Positions 54,467 to 63,027 of a DNA stretch of 64,000 bases are shown here, in pieces. Position numbers and translations under genes: made by a program. Origin of the DNA: Mycobacterium kiyosense (GTDB lineage: Bacteria > Actinomycetota > Actinomycetes > Mycobacteriales > Mycobacteriaceae). The notes below the pieces were generated by a model. It was not told the origin of the DNA. It did not search any database and saw nothing but the letters and a program-made list of their open reading frames with translations. The stretch covers positions 4,774,001-4,838,000 of the forward strand of contig AP025179.1 of the NCBI GenBank assembly GCA_021654635.1, given 5' to 3'. Position 1 is the first letter of the stretch. Each line of letters begins with the position of its first letter.

Positions 54467-55734
54467 GATTCGGCCTCCATCAGCGTCTTGTACTGTGACC
54501 AGAACCCCCGCATGCCGGTCTCATCGGTGGCTCCCCCGATGGTGAAACCGTTCTCGTCCACCCGCTCCCGGTTCAGCCCGCGGCGGATATCCAGCCACTC
54601 GGGCGTCAGGCACTCCAGGCCGAGCTGGTTGCGCTCGTACATCTCGGTGTCGTCGGCCAACAGCATGCCGGCAGGACCCACCGAGCCCATGCATTGCGAC
54701 ACCATGCGCTCGTTCAGCTCCGGGGCCCCGACCATCTGCACCGCGGTGGCGTTCTGGATGCACTCGCCCACCGAGACCGGTTGGAGGTTGAAGACCTGGA
54801 TTTCGGCGATGAACAAGTTCGGGAAGATCATCACGTGCGGGCCGCCCTCGATCATGATCTTGTCCGCCTCATCGCCGTAGCGTTCGCGCATCGCCGCGAC
54901 GTACTTCGGCACCCGCGACTCGGTGGTGCCGAACCACCGCATCGGCTCGGCGAACTTACGAAATTCCGGGCGCAGGTCGTTCTCGCTGTGTCCCTGGCCC
55001 AGGTCTCGGGTGACCGCGGTCGAGCTGTCGCTGTAGAGGGCCCCGATGGGGCTACCGGTCACGCCGAAAATCGAGCCGTGCACGAACTGCGGGTGGTATC
55101 CGTCAGTCTCGTTCTCCGCCAAGAGTTTCCAGTTCGCACGAGTCTTATGCTGCAACCATCCCGCGGTGAGCTCGACCCTGCCTTCCGGAGACAGCCGGGC
55201 CAAGCGGTCGATCTCGCCCGCCGCGGCACCGAGGTGTTCTGACAACCCGGGCCCGTCCTCGGCGAAGCTGCCGAACACGAAACCCTGATAGCTCTCCATC
55301 CGCGGAACCCGACCCAGGTTCAGGTCCAGCTTGCGCTCACCGTAGCCCTTGAAAAACGGAAAACCCACCAGCTCACCGTTGTTGCGGAACGTCCAGCCGT
55401 GATACGGGCAGCGAAAAGTCGACGAATTGCCTTCTGCGTCGTCACAGATCTGATTGCCGCGATGAGCACATCGGTTGAGCAGCAGATGTAACTCCCCGTC
55501 GCGGTCGCGGGTCATGATCACGTCCTGCAGGCCCAGCCGCCTGCGCACGTAATCGTTCGGCTGCGGCACCTCGCTTTCATGGCCCACGAAAACCCAAGTG
55601 CGATACCATATTTTGCGTAATTCCTCAGCGAAGATAGCCGGGTCGGTATACATCGACCCATGCACCTTGTCTCGTCTGATCAACCGGTCATAGCGGTCGC
55701 CGGTAGCGGCGGCCGGCTCGATGAGCGATGTCAC
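54463..55734 (-). CDS. Ring-hydroxylating dioxygenase alpha subunit (Rieske)
   Basis: A 423-residue catalytic subunit. Rieske 2Fe-2S ligands Cys89/His91 and Cys109/His112 (NRCAHRGN and FRCPYHGW); mononuclear iron ligands His214 and His219 with the electron-bridging Asp211 in ENETDGYHPQFVHG. Adds both atoms of O2 to an aromatic or alicyclic ring, or hydroxylates. No reductase or ferredoxin is encoded nearby, so electrons must come from elsewhere. Overlaps the FadD gene upstream by 4 bases. Confidence 0.93.
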   Translation of the reverse strand: MTSLIEPAAATGDRYDRLIRRDKVHGSMYTDPAIFAEELRKIWYRTWVFVGHESEVPQPNDYVRRRLGLQDVIMTRDRDGELHLLLNRCAHRGNQICDDAEGNSSTFRCPYHGWTFRNNGELVGFPFFKGYGERKLDLNLGRVPRMESYQGFVFGSFAEDGPGLSEHLGAAAGEIDRLARLSPEGRVELTAGWLQHKTRANWKLLAENETDGYHPQFVHGSIFGVTGSPIGALYSDSSTAVTRDLGQGHSENDLRPEFRKFAEPMRWFGTTESRVPKYVAAMRERYGDEADKIMIEGGPHVMIFPNLFIAEIQVFNLQPVSVGECIQNATAVQMVGAPELNERMVSQCMGSVGPAGMLLADDTEMYERNQLGLECLTPEWLDIRRGLNRERVDENGFTIGGATDETGMRGFWSQYKTLMEAES

Positions 55735-57380
55735 TGGTCGGGCTCCTCTCTGAACAACTCGCGTACGCTGCCCTGCGCGATCAGGTTGGGCAGGGCGAAC
55801 TTACGCACCTTCCCGGTGGGCGTTCTCGGCAGATCGCCGGCGGCAAACCAGCGCTGCGGAATTTTGTGCGGCGTCAGGCTCTTGGCGGCGTGAGCGCGCA
55901 ATCGCTTCGCCGCATCCGCCGGCAGGTCACCTCGCGCGACGACGACGGCGGCCACGATCTCGCCCAGCCTGTCGTCGGGCAGGCCGATCACGCAGGCTTC
56001 CGCGACCATCTCGTGGTCGGCCAGGCACGCCTCTACTTCGGCGGGGGCGATGTTCTCGCCGCCGCGGATGATCAGCTCTTTGAGCCGACCCGTGTGGGTC
56101 AGGTAGCCGCGTTCGTCCATCACACCGAGATCTCCGGTGTGGACGAACCCATCGGCATCCACCGTGGCCGCGGTGGCGGCGGGGTCGTGCAAGTAGCCGA
56201 TCATCTGTTGATAGCCGCGTGCGCAGATCTCCCCCGGCTGGCCCACCGGCACGACCGCGCCGGACTGCGGGTCGACGATCTTGCAGTCGACCTGCGGAAG
56301 CGGCCGGCCTACCGTGCCGAGTTGATCGTCCCGGCTGTCGTCGGGTCGGGTGGCGGTGAGCACCGGCGAAAGTTCGGTTTGACCGAACACGTTGACCACG
56401 GTAGCTCCGAACGTGCGCTCGGTGGCCATGATGAGCTCGGCGGAGACCGTGGCGGCACCGCCCAGACAGATCGACAACCGCGGCGCCGGCTCGATGGATT
56501 CGCGTTGCGCCGCCAGGAGAGCGGTCAGCATGGCGGGCACGAAGAACAATACCGACGCGTGCTCGCGGCGCATGGCGTCGAGCACTGCCGCCGGCTCGAA
56601 CCGGCTCAACAGTATCTCGGTGCCACCGATCCAGAGCGGGCCTAGGGTGCCGACCACGCAGGCCGCCGTGTGAAACATCGGCAGCGGGTTGACGGTCACC
56701 GCGCCCGCGGTGATGCCGGCGGCCTCGAGTGTCAGTTTGGCGACATTGACCAGAGAACGGTGGCGCAACAACACCCCTTTGGGTGTCCCCGTGGTTCCCG
56801 AGGTGTACTGCAGCATCACCGGCTGGTCCGGATCGGTAGGCGCCCGGGCGATCACGTCCGGGTCGACGTCGTCGCTTCGCCACTCGGCGCGTGCTGACAG
56901 GCTGATCGTGCGCACACCGAGCGAATCCGTGTCGATTTCACCGACCGCGGCGGCAGTGTCGTAGTTGCGGCTGCGGTCGGCGTGGATCAGCACCTTGGCC
57001 TGCGAATGCCGTAGCGCGTATTCCAGTTCGGCGGGGCGCAGCGCAGGGTTCAAGGCGACGAGCACGACACCGGCAAGTGCTGCCCCGTACTGAATCACCG
57101 GCCACTCCACCACATTTGGCGCCCACAGCGCGACATAGTCGCCGGGCGCTGTGCAACATGCCAATGCGGTGGCGACGCGGCAGGCCTCGTCGAAGAGCTC
57201 ACGGTAGGTCAACCGCACCGTAGCCCCGTCGTCGTGGGCGCTGCCGACCAGGGCTGCGACGTCACCGTGCGTCTGCGCCCGCTCGGCCAGCAATGCGCCG
57301 ACGGTGTGGTCCTCCAGCTTTGTGCTGGAATCGGCGGGGAGGTACGACAGCTCGAGGCGGCTGCGCAGTTTGGCGGTCAT
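55731..57380 (-). CDS. Acyl-CoA synthetase (FadD/benzoate-CoA-ligase type)
   Basis: A 549-residue adenylate-forming CoA ligase: LQYTSGTTGTPKGVLLRHRS, VFGQTELSPVL, HTGDLGVMDERGYLTHTGRL and the late Lys motif LPRTPTGKVRKFALPNL. Placed between crotonase-fold genes and the dioxygenase, it probably activates the pathway acid, or an acid produced from it, as a CoA thioester. Overlaps its neighbours on both sides by 4 bases (ATGA). Confidence 0.92.
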   Translation of the reverse strand: MTAKLRSRLELSYLPADSSTKLEDHTVGALLAERAQTHGDVAALVGSAHDDGATVRLTYRELFDEACRVATALACCTAPGDYVALWAPNVVEWPVIQYGAALAGVVLVALNPALRPAELEYALRHSQAKVLIHADRSRNYDTAAAVGEIDTDSLGVRTISLSARAEWRSDDVDPDVIARAPTDPDQPVMLQYTSGTTGTPKGVLLRHRSLVNVAKLTLEAAGITAGAVTVNPLPMFHTAACVVGTLGPLWIGGTEILLSRFEPAAVLDAMRREHASVLFFVPAMLTALLAAQRESIEPAPRLSICLGGAATVSAELIMATERTFGATVVNVFGQTELSPVLTATRPDDSRDDQLGTVGRPLPQVDCKIVDPQSGAVVPVGQPGEICARGYQQMIGYLHDPAATAATVDADGFVHTGDLGVMDERGYLTHTGRLKELIIRGGENIAPAEVEACLADHEMVAEACVIGLPDDRLGEIVAAVVVARGDLPADAAKRLRAHAAKSLTPHKIPQRWFAAGDLPRTPTGKVRKFALPNLIAQGSVRELFREEPDQ

Positions 57381-58162
57381 CTCGGCGCCGCCCCGAACTG
57401 GGGGCGGCGCTTTTCGCGGAATGCCGCAATTCCCTCCGCGAAGTCATCGCTGTCGAAGAGCTGGGCCTGGTGCTCGGCTTCGATCTCGAGCAGATCGAAC
57501 GGGTTGAGCGCCGATCCGGCGGACAGCAGCGTCTTGATGACCCCGTATGCCCGGGTCGGGCCGGCAGCGAGTCGCTCGGCGTCCGCCAGCGCGGTCGACA
57601 GTGCCTGACCGGGGTCGGCCAGCGCATCCACCAGCCCGATCGTCAGGGCCGAGGCCGCGTCCACGGGCGTCGCCATCATCAACATCTGGCGTGCGCGGGC
57701 GATGCCGACCCGCGCCGGCAAGGACGCGAAGGTGCCCATGTCACCGGCCAGTCCGACATTGGTGAACGTGGTCGCAAACCGTGCGTCGCTGGCCGCGATC
57801 ACGCGATCGCATGCGGCGGCCAGCGCCGCACCCGCGCCGTAGGCGCTGCCCTCCACCGCGGCGAGCACCGGCTTGCCCGCGTTCCAAATAGCGCGAATCA
57901 CTCGCTGCGCCAACTGTGTTCGCTCCATCGCACGCTCGGGCGACATCCGTTCCATCGAGGTGATATCGCCACCTGAGCAGAACGCCGCGCCGGCGCCGGT
58001 CAAAACTATGGCTCGGACGGAGTCGTCGGCCCCGGCACCCTCGATCGCCGCGGCAAGCTCGAGCCGGACGGGGATGTCGATCGCGTTGCGCTTGTCGGGG
58101 CGGTTCAGCGTGACGATCCGCACCGCGCCGCGGTCCTCGACGAGGACGACAGGCGTGCTCAT
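57377..58162 (-). CDS. Enoyl-CoA hydratase/isomerase family protein
   Basis: A 261-residue crotonase fold: VTLNRPDKRNAIDIPVRLEL, GAAFCSGGDITSM (first oxyanion element) and SAYGAGAALAAACD (second). The segment where many hydratases have a catalytic Glu reads NVGLAGDMGTFASLPARVG, without the Glu, so an isomerase, hydrolase or ring-cleaving role is possible. Overlaps both neighbours by 4 bases. Confidence 0.88.
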   Translation of the reverse strand: MSTPVVLVEDRGAVRIVTLNRPDKRNAIDIPVRLELAAAIEGAGADDSVRAIVLTGAGAAFCSGGDITSMERMSPERAMERTQLAQRVIRAIWNAGKPVLAAVEGSAYGAGAALAAACDRVIAASDARFATTFTNVGLAGDMGTFASLPARVGIARARQMLMMATPVDAASALTIGLVDALADPGQALSTALADAERLAAGPTRAYGVIKTLLSAGSALNPFDLLEIEAEHQAQLFDSDDFAEGIAAFREKRRPQFGAAPR

Positions 58163-58962
58163 TGCCCGGTGAAGTTTGGTTTGCGTCGTTCGATGACTGC
58201 CCGCAGGCCCTCGAGCGCGTCGGCGGTTCCGGACAACTCGGAGACGGTTCGCGCTTCCTCGGCCAATCGTTCTTCGACCGATGCTCCCAGTCCGCTCCAG
58301 ACCAGCCGCTTGGTGGCTGACAGCGCGCGGGCCGGCATCGCGGCCAGCTCGGTGGCGATTTGCCCTGCGCGACCGAGCAGTTCAGCATCCTCGACGACCT
58401 CGGTCACCAATCCGATCTCTAGTGCTTCGGTTGCGGTCAGCGTCGGATTGGTCAGCAGAATCCGCAATGCTTGTCGCAACCCCACCAATTGGGCCAGCGT
58501 GACCGACGAGCCACCATCGGGCGCCATGCCGACCCGAACCGCGCCGGAAAAAAACTTTGCCGACCGTGCCGCGACGACGATGTCGGAGGCACAGACCAGT
58601 CCCAACCCACCGCCACCGGCGGCAAAGCCCTGCACCGCGGTCACCACCGGCGCGCGCAACTGGATCAACGCGGCCGTCGCCAATTGCAACCAGGCCGTGG
58701 CCTCGCGCAGATAGTCGGGGAGGTCGGCCCCCTTGGATTCGAACGTGTGAATGTCGCCGCCCGCGCAGAAGTTCCGGCCTTCACCGGTGAGTAACACCAC
58801 GCGCACGGCGGGATCCGCATGGCAGGCCAGGGCCGCCTCATGCAGCGCCTTGAGGAACTCGACGTTCATCCCGTTGGACGCCTCGGGCCGGTTCAGCCGC
58901 AACCGGGCGATGCCGGCCGAGATCTCAAGGGCGACCGGGGCTTTGGTCTCCGCATTGCTCAT
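58159..58962 (-). CDS. Enoyl-CoA hydratase/isomerase family protein
   Basis: A 267-residue crotonase fold: LRLNRPEASNGMNVEFLKAL, GRNFCAGGDIHTF, GFAAGGGGLGLVCASDIVVA. The catalytic-loop segment is VRVGMAPDGGSSVTLAQLVG, with Asp rather than the classical Glu, typical of delta3-delta2 isomerase-like members. Directly abuts the next gene (58963) with no gap and overlaps the previous one by 4 bases. Confidence 0.88.
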   Translation of the reverse strand: MSNAETKAPVALEISAGIARLRLNRPEASNGMNVEFLKALHEAALACHADPAVRVVLLTGEGRNFCAGGDIHTFESKGADLPDYLREATAWLQLATAALIQLRAPVVTAVQGFAAGGGGLGLVCASDIVVAARSAKFFSGAVRVGMAPDGGSSVTLAQLVGLRQALRILLTNPTLTATEALEIGLVTEVVEDAELLGRAGQIATELAAMPARALSATKRLVWSGLGASVEERLAEEARTVSELSGTADALEGLRAVIERRKPNFTGQ

Positions 58963-59730
58963 CTAGCGGGCTCCTCGCTGTCGAAAGGCGGATACACCGT
59001 TGTGTCCGGAGTGCCCGCAGATGTGGTCCACTACGAAGTCGATTTCGCGTTCCAGCCCGCTGGCCAGCGGGACCCGCAGACCCTCGTACACGAGGCGCTT
59101 GATCCTGACCACAGCCTCGCGCTGCCGCCCGGCCAGATCCATGACGAACCCACGGACACCGTCGCTGAACTCGGCCCGCGCAAAGCTGCGATACGCCAGA
59201 CCGCGGCGCACCGCCTCGACGCCGGAGATCCGGTCGCCGGACAACAACAGCCCCAGCGCCTCCTGACGGCCCACCAGCCGGCTCAGCCGCTGGGTACTTC
59301 CCCCGCCCGGGATCATTCCGAATCTGACGTGGTTGTCGGCGATCCTGGCGTCGTCGCTGACCAGCACGATGTCGCTGGCCTGCATCAGTTCGAAACCGCC
59401 CGCCATGGCGACGCCCTGCACTGCGGCGACAACCGGGACCTCGATCTCGGCAATGGCGTCGCACGCACGACGAAATGCCACGAACAGGGTGCGCAACGCG
59501 TCCGGGCCTTCAGCTCGCAGGGACTCGACTTCGTTGAAATCGCCGCCCGCACAGAAGTTTCCCTCCGAACCCCGGATGAGGATGACGTTCACCTCGGGGT
59601 CGTTACCCAGCTCCCGGACCGCCCGCTCCAATTCGCCGCTCAGCGCGACGGTAAGCGCGTTCATCTGCTCGGGCCGGTTGAGGGTGATCACCGCTACCCG
59701 ATCGACGACCTCGCGCACCACCAGTGTCAT
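58963..59730 (-). CDS. Enoyl-CoA hydratase/isomerase family protein
   Basis: A 255-residue crotonase fold: VITLNRPEQMNALTVALSGE, EGNFCAGGDFNEV, GVAMAGGFELMQASDIVLVS and VRFGMIPGGGSTQRLSRLVG. The start ATG 59730 is chosen because it overlaps the stop of the SDR stub upstream (ATGA). Third of three tandem crotonases; three successive hydration/isomerisation/ring-opening steps, or redundant ones, are expected. Confidence 0.88.
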   Translation of the reverse strand: MTLVVREVVDRVAVITLNRPEQMNALTVALSGELERAVRELGNDPEVNVILIRGSEGNFCAGGDFNEVESLRAEGPDALRTLFVAFRRACDAIAEIEVPVVAAVQGVAMAGGFELMQASDIVLVSDDARIADNHVRFGMIPGGGSTQRLSRLVGRQEALGLLLSGDRISGVEAVRRGLAYRSFARAEFSDGVRGFVMDLAGRQREAVVRIKRLVYEGLRVPLASGLEREIDFVVDHICGHSGHNGVSAFRQRGAR

Positions 59731-59840
59731 ATGTCGTGACCCCCACCGGTGTCGGCAAACGCTCGGGCGATCTTGCACCCGACTCTGCGACCTGCGCCGG
59801 AGATGACGGCGACACGCTGGTCGAGCAGCCACTCAACCAT
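59727..59840 (-). pseudogene. SDR N-terminal stub
   Basis: A 37-codon frame starting at ATG 59840 after a strong GAGGAGGG: MVEWLLDQRVAVISGAGRRV, then GCKIARAFADTGGGHDI and a TGA that overlaps the crotonase ATG. It is the first beta-alpha unit of an SDR Rossmann fold (VISGAGRRVG) and nothing more. A complete SDR has about 250 residues, so the rest was deleted, leaving the ribosome site and start as head of the operon. It may still aid translation of the gene at 59730. Confidence 0.7.
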
Positions 59841-59875
59841 GCACCAATCCCTCCTCGTCCGACCGATAATCAATA

Positions 59876-59893
59876 TTTCTAATCTACGTTAAA
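59876..59893. promoter_or_regulatory. AT-rich divergent promoter motif
   Basis: TTTCTAATCTACGTTAAA between the minus-strand dioxygenase operon (59840) and the plus-strand SDR; an imperfect T/A-armed palindrome, on the minus strand TTTAACGTAGATTAGAAA with the TAGATT word. Likely holds the promoter of the ten-gene operon. Confidence 0.45.
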
Positions 59894-59940
59894 CTACCAT
59901 GGCGACGGTCACAACAAACGTCCACGACAGGGAGCAGAGC

Positions 59941-60738
59941 ATGGACCTTGGGCTAGCTGGGGCGCGAGTGGTGGTCACCGGAGGCGCCTCGAACATCGGG
60001 CGCGGCATCGTCCACGTGTTCGCCGCGGAGGGTGCCCGTGTTGTCATCAACGACATCGACGAGCCCCAGGCCAAACGGGTTCGCGACGAAGCCCTGGCCA
60101 GGGGTGCGGCCGCCGCCGAAGTCGCGATCGCCGACCTGACCACCCAACGCGGAGCCGACATCGCGGTCGGCACCGCCCTGGACACCTGGGGCGGCATCGA
60201 TGTGCTGGTCAACAATGCGGGCTGGAGCGGTCAGCAATTCTTCGCCACAGACACCAACCGTGACAATTGGCAACGCACCATCGAAACCAACCTGTTCACC
60301 GCCATCGGCACCACCCAGGCGGCGATCGGTCCGATGAAGGAGGCCGGCGGCGGCGCCATCGCGTTCATCGCCAGCGACGCGGCATTCGGTCAGATCCGCA
60401 CCGGTGTCTATGGGGCGTCAAAGGCCGCGATGATTGGCCTGGCCCGCACCGTCGCGCGTGAACACGGCCGGCACGGCATCAGGTCCAACGTCATCTGTCC
60501 TGGCTTGGTGATCCCGGAGAGCCCCGAAGCCGTGGGCGAATCGAGCCTGTGGGCCACTGGCCAGGACAGTGTGTTCAACGCCGACCAGATCGACTACATG
60601 GTCAAGGGGACACCGCTGCGCCGCCTGACCACCGCGGAGGACATCGGCCAGGCCACCGCATGGTTCTGCTCGCCGACGGCGGCTCGGCAGGTGACCGGAC
60701 AGCTGATCTCGGTCAGCGGCGGCTACACGATGCCCTAG
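59941..60738 (+). CDS. Short-chain dehydrogenase/reductase
   Basis: A 265-residue SDR with TGGASNIG at 13-20, NNAG at 91-94, Ser145, Tyr157 and Lys161 (VYGASKAAMIGLARTVAREH) and a C-terminal SVSGGYTMP. The start ATG 59941 has AGGGAG six bases upstream; the frame is open from an ATG at 59899 that has no ribosome site but could be leaderless. Divergent from the dioxygenase operon, so probably a dehydrogenase of the same pathway (for instance of a hydroxyacyl-CoA or a cis-diol). Confidence 0.88.
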   Translation: MDLGLAGARVVVTGGASNIGRGIVHVFAAEGARVVINDIDEPQAKRVRDEALARGAAAAEVAIADLTTQRGADIAVGTALDTWGGIDVLVNNAGWSGQQFFATDTNRDNWQRTIETNLFTAIGTTQAAIGPMKEAGGGAIAFIASDAAFGQIRTGVYGASKAAMIGLARTVAREHGRHGIRSNVICPGLVIPESPEAVGESSLWATGQDSVFNADQIDYMVKGTPLRRLTTAEDIGQATAWFCSPTAARQVTGQLISVSGGYTMP

Positions 60739-60780
60739 TGCCCTGGGCCCAACTTGGCCGACTCGTCCGGGCTTCGTCCG

Positions 60781-61176
60781 CTACTCGGCGCCGGGGCTGC
60801 CGAAATATTCTTGACCGGGCGGGGGGCGGTAGCCTTGCGCCGATTTGCGCAGTTGCGGGATCACGGCGGGGCACAGCAGATCGACGGCGTAGGAGACCAG
60901 ATAGTTGGCTGAGAACTCGTCGTTGGGCGTCACGTCGTTCTTCACATCGCCCATTATCTGGGGGTAACCCTCGCCCGCGGTGACCTTGTCGCAGATCCCG
61001 TAGCCATAGCCGACCGCGTCGTTGTTCGGGAAGTCGAAGTGCCGGCGCACCGACACGTTGTACGTGTACTCCACCTCGGGCGCCGGTTTGGCGTGCGCCC
61101 CGGGGGCCGGCATCGACACCACCGCACAGGCGGCAAGTGCGACGGTTCCGGCGGCCAGCGAGGTGCGACGTTTCAT
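60781..61176 (-). CDS. DUF732-type secreted protein
   Basis: A 131-residue exported protein. Signal peptide MKRRTSLAAGTVALAACAVV then SMPAPGAHA, cleavage expected after AHA. The mature part has two Cys (GYGICDKVT and VDLLCPAV), as in the mycobacterial DUF732 family, plus a Tyr/Pro-rich tail (QGYRPPPGQEYFG). ATG 61176 is preferred over 61185 because AAGGA lies eight bases before it. Monocistronic, convergent with the SDR. Function unknown. Confidence 0.82.
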   Translation of the reverse strand: MKRRTSLAAGTVALAACAVVSMPAPGAHAKPAPEVEYTYNVSVRRHFDFPNNDAVGYGYGICDKVTAGEGYPQIMGDVKNDVTPNDEFSANYLVSYAVDLLCPAVIPQLRKSAQGYRPPPGQEYFGSPGAE

Positions 61177-61346
61177 GCGTGACATCCTTTGCAGTCGCGC
61201 CGGCGGGGTGAACCGCTGAGTTGAATCGTGCTTAGATTCAACGAGACGAACAAATTCCCGATGCATTGTCAAGACCCGGAATCCGACTGCGCTGCGCTGG
61301 GTTCGCGGCATTCGGCCACCCTGTACCGATAACGCCGACAGCCGTG

Positions 61347-62144
61347 TCATCGGCCGACGAAGTTGGCGGCGCGGCCTTCCTGGAAGGCAGCGATTCCCTC
61401 CAGCAGATCGGCACTGGTCAAGGTGCCCTCTTCCAGCTCGAAAGCCAGATCGACGACTTCGGCGGCTCGAAGCGACGTGACACGATTCAGCGCACGCTTG
61501 GTGCCCTGCACCGCCAGCGGCGCCAGACCCGCGATGCGCCTGGCGATTTCGCGAGCGAAAGGCAGTGCCTCGTCGGGGTCGTCGACTAGGTCGGTGACAA
61601 TGCCGAGCTGATAGGCCGTAGGTGCGTCGAGTGCGTCTCCGGTGAGCAGGTGACGGCGGGCGCGCAGCATCCCCGCGGCCTGCGGCCATACCAGGCAGCC
61701 GCCGTCACCGGCGACGAGCCCGACCTTCACATGCGTGTCGGCCAGCTTCGCACTCCGTGCCGCAACCACCACATCGCACATCAGTGCCACGGTTGCGCCC
61801 AGGCCGATCGCTGGTCCCTGCACGGCCGCGACGATGGGCTGGGGCAGATCAAGGAAGGACTGCAGCAGCCGCCGCCCCGCCTCGACAGTTTCGCGCCGTG
61901 CCTCGTCGTCGTCGTGCGCCGCTCGCATCAAGGCGAAGTCGCCGCCGGCGGAGAACGCCTTGCCGGTCGAGCCCAGCACGACAGCGCGCACACTTTCGTC
62001 TTTGGCGAGTTCCTCGAGTGCAGCCGCGAGTTCAATCTGCGCCCGATTGTCGAACCGATTCAACAGCTTTGGACGAGTCAGCGATATCTCCCAGACGCCG
62101 TCGCCGCCCGAACTCACGGACAGCGTTTCCAGGCTGGTGTTCAT
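61347..62144 (-). CDS. Enoyl-CoA hydratase/isomerase family protein
   Basis: A 265-residue crotonase fold: ISLTRPKLLNRFDNRAQIEL, GKAFSAGGDFALM, GPAIGLGATVALMCDVVVAA, VKVGLVAGDGGCLVWPQAAG. The last segment has Asp where hydratases have Glu. Single gene divergent from the alpha/beta hydrolase at 62211; a 170-base gap separates it from the DUF732 gene, in which I see only TTAGATTCAA (61232-61241). Confidence 0.87.
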   Translation of the reverse strand: MNTSLETLSVSSGGDGVWEISLTRPKLLNRFDNRAQIELAAALEELAKDESVRAVVLGSTGKAFSAGGDFALMRAAHDDDEARRETVEAGRRLLQSFLDLPQPIVAAVQGPAIGLGATVALMCDVVVAARSAKLADTHVKVGLVAGDGGCLVWPQAAGMLRARRHLLTGDALDAPTAYQLGIVTDLVDDPDEALPFAREIARRIAGLAPLAVQGTKRALNRVTSLRAAEVVDLAFELEEGTLTSADLLEGIAAFQEGRAANFVGR

Positions 62145-62210
62145 CGGGCCTCCCCCGTATTATTAAGATCGCAAAGCTCATAAATCTGCGGTAAATCTAC
62201 ATGATCGAAG

Positions 62211-63027
62211 GTGATACCAGAAGTGCCATTCATCGACGCGGATGACGGCGTGCGGATACACGTGCAGGATCTCGGCGATGGGCCTGCGGTAGTACTGATT
62301 TCGGGTTTTGGCTTGGACCACGAGCTTTGGGACCGCCAGGTACGCGTGCTCACCGGCCGCGGGTTTCGCGTCTTGTGCGTGGACCAGCGGGGTCACGGTT
62401 TCTCGGACAACCCGTTGGACGGCTACGACATAGACCGTCTCGCAGCAGATCTCGTCGCTGCCCTGACCCGGCTCGATGTCGGCAACGCCACAGTTGTCGG
62501 TCACTCATTCGGCGGGCAGGTGGCCTTCCGAGCCGCTGCGACCGCACCCGAATTGTGCACCGCATTGGTACTCGTGGGATCAAACGGTGTCCGCGCCAGC
62601 CGCAGCGACGAGTTTCCATTCGGCGGACCTCCCGAACCGCTGCTGGCGGGAATGCAGGCCGAAGAGCACGCGAACCGCGTCGGGTCCCGATACCGGACAA
62701 TCGCTACAGCATTCGCGCACGAGCCGGACCCACGAACGGTCGATTGGCTGGTCCGCTGCTCGCTGCGCATGCCTTCGTGGGCCGCGACGGCATGTTACCG
62801 GTCGCTGCTGACGACCGATTTGCTGGCCGACATCCCCCGCATTGACCAACCGGTGCTGCAGGTCATCGGGACGAACGATCCCGTGCACTCGGCCAAGGGG
62901 GGCCCGCTGGCTACAGCAGCAACTGAAGAACGCCACCCTCGTCGAGATCCCCGACTGCGGGCATTACCCGATGCTGGAGGCGCCGGACGCGTTCGAATCG
63001 GCACTGCTGCAGTTCGTCACCGCTTAG
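62211..63027 (+). CDS. Alpha/beta hydrolase (frameshifted)
   Basis: About 271 residues after repair. Ser99 in the nucleophile elbow VVGHSFGGQVAFRAA, Asp in QVIGTNDPVH and His in IPDCGHYPMLEAPDAF form the triad; VDQRGHGFSD is the usual strand-4 loop. One extra base in the run 62897-62902 breaks the frame after HSAKG; repaired it continues ARWLQQQLKNATLVEIPDCG. GTG 62211 or 62223 may be the start; neither has a strong ribosome site. Ends 11 bases inside the convergent TetR gene. Confidence 0.86.
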
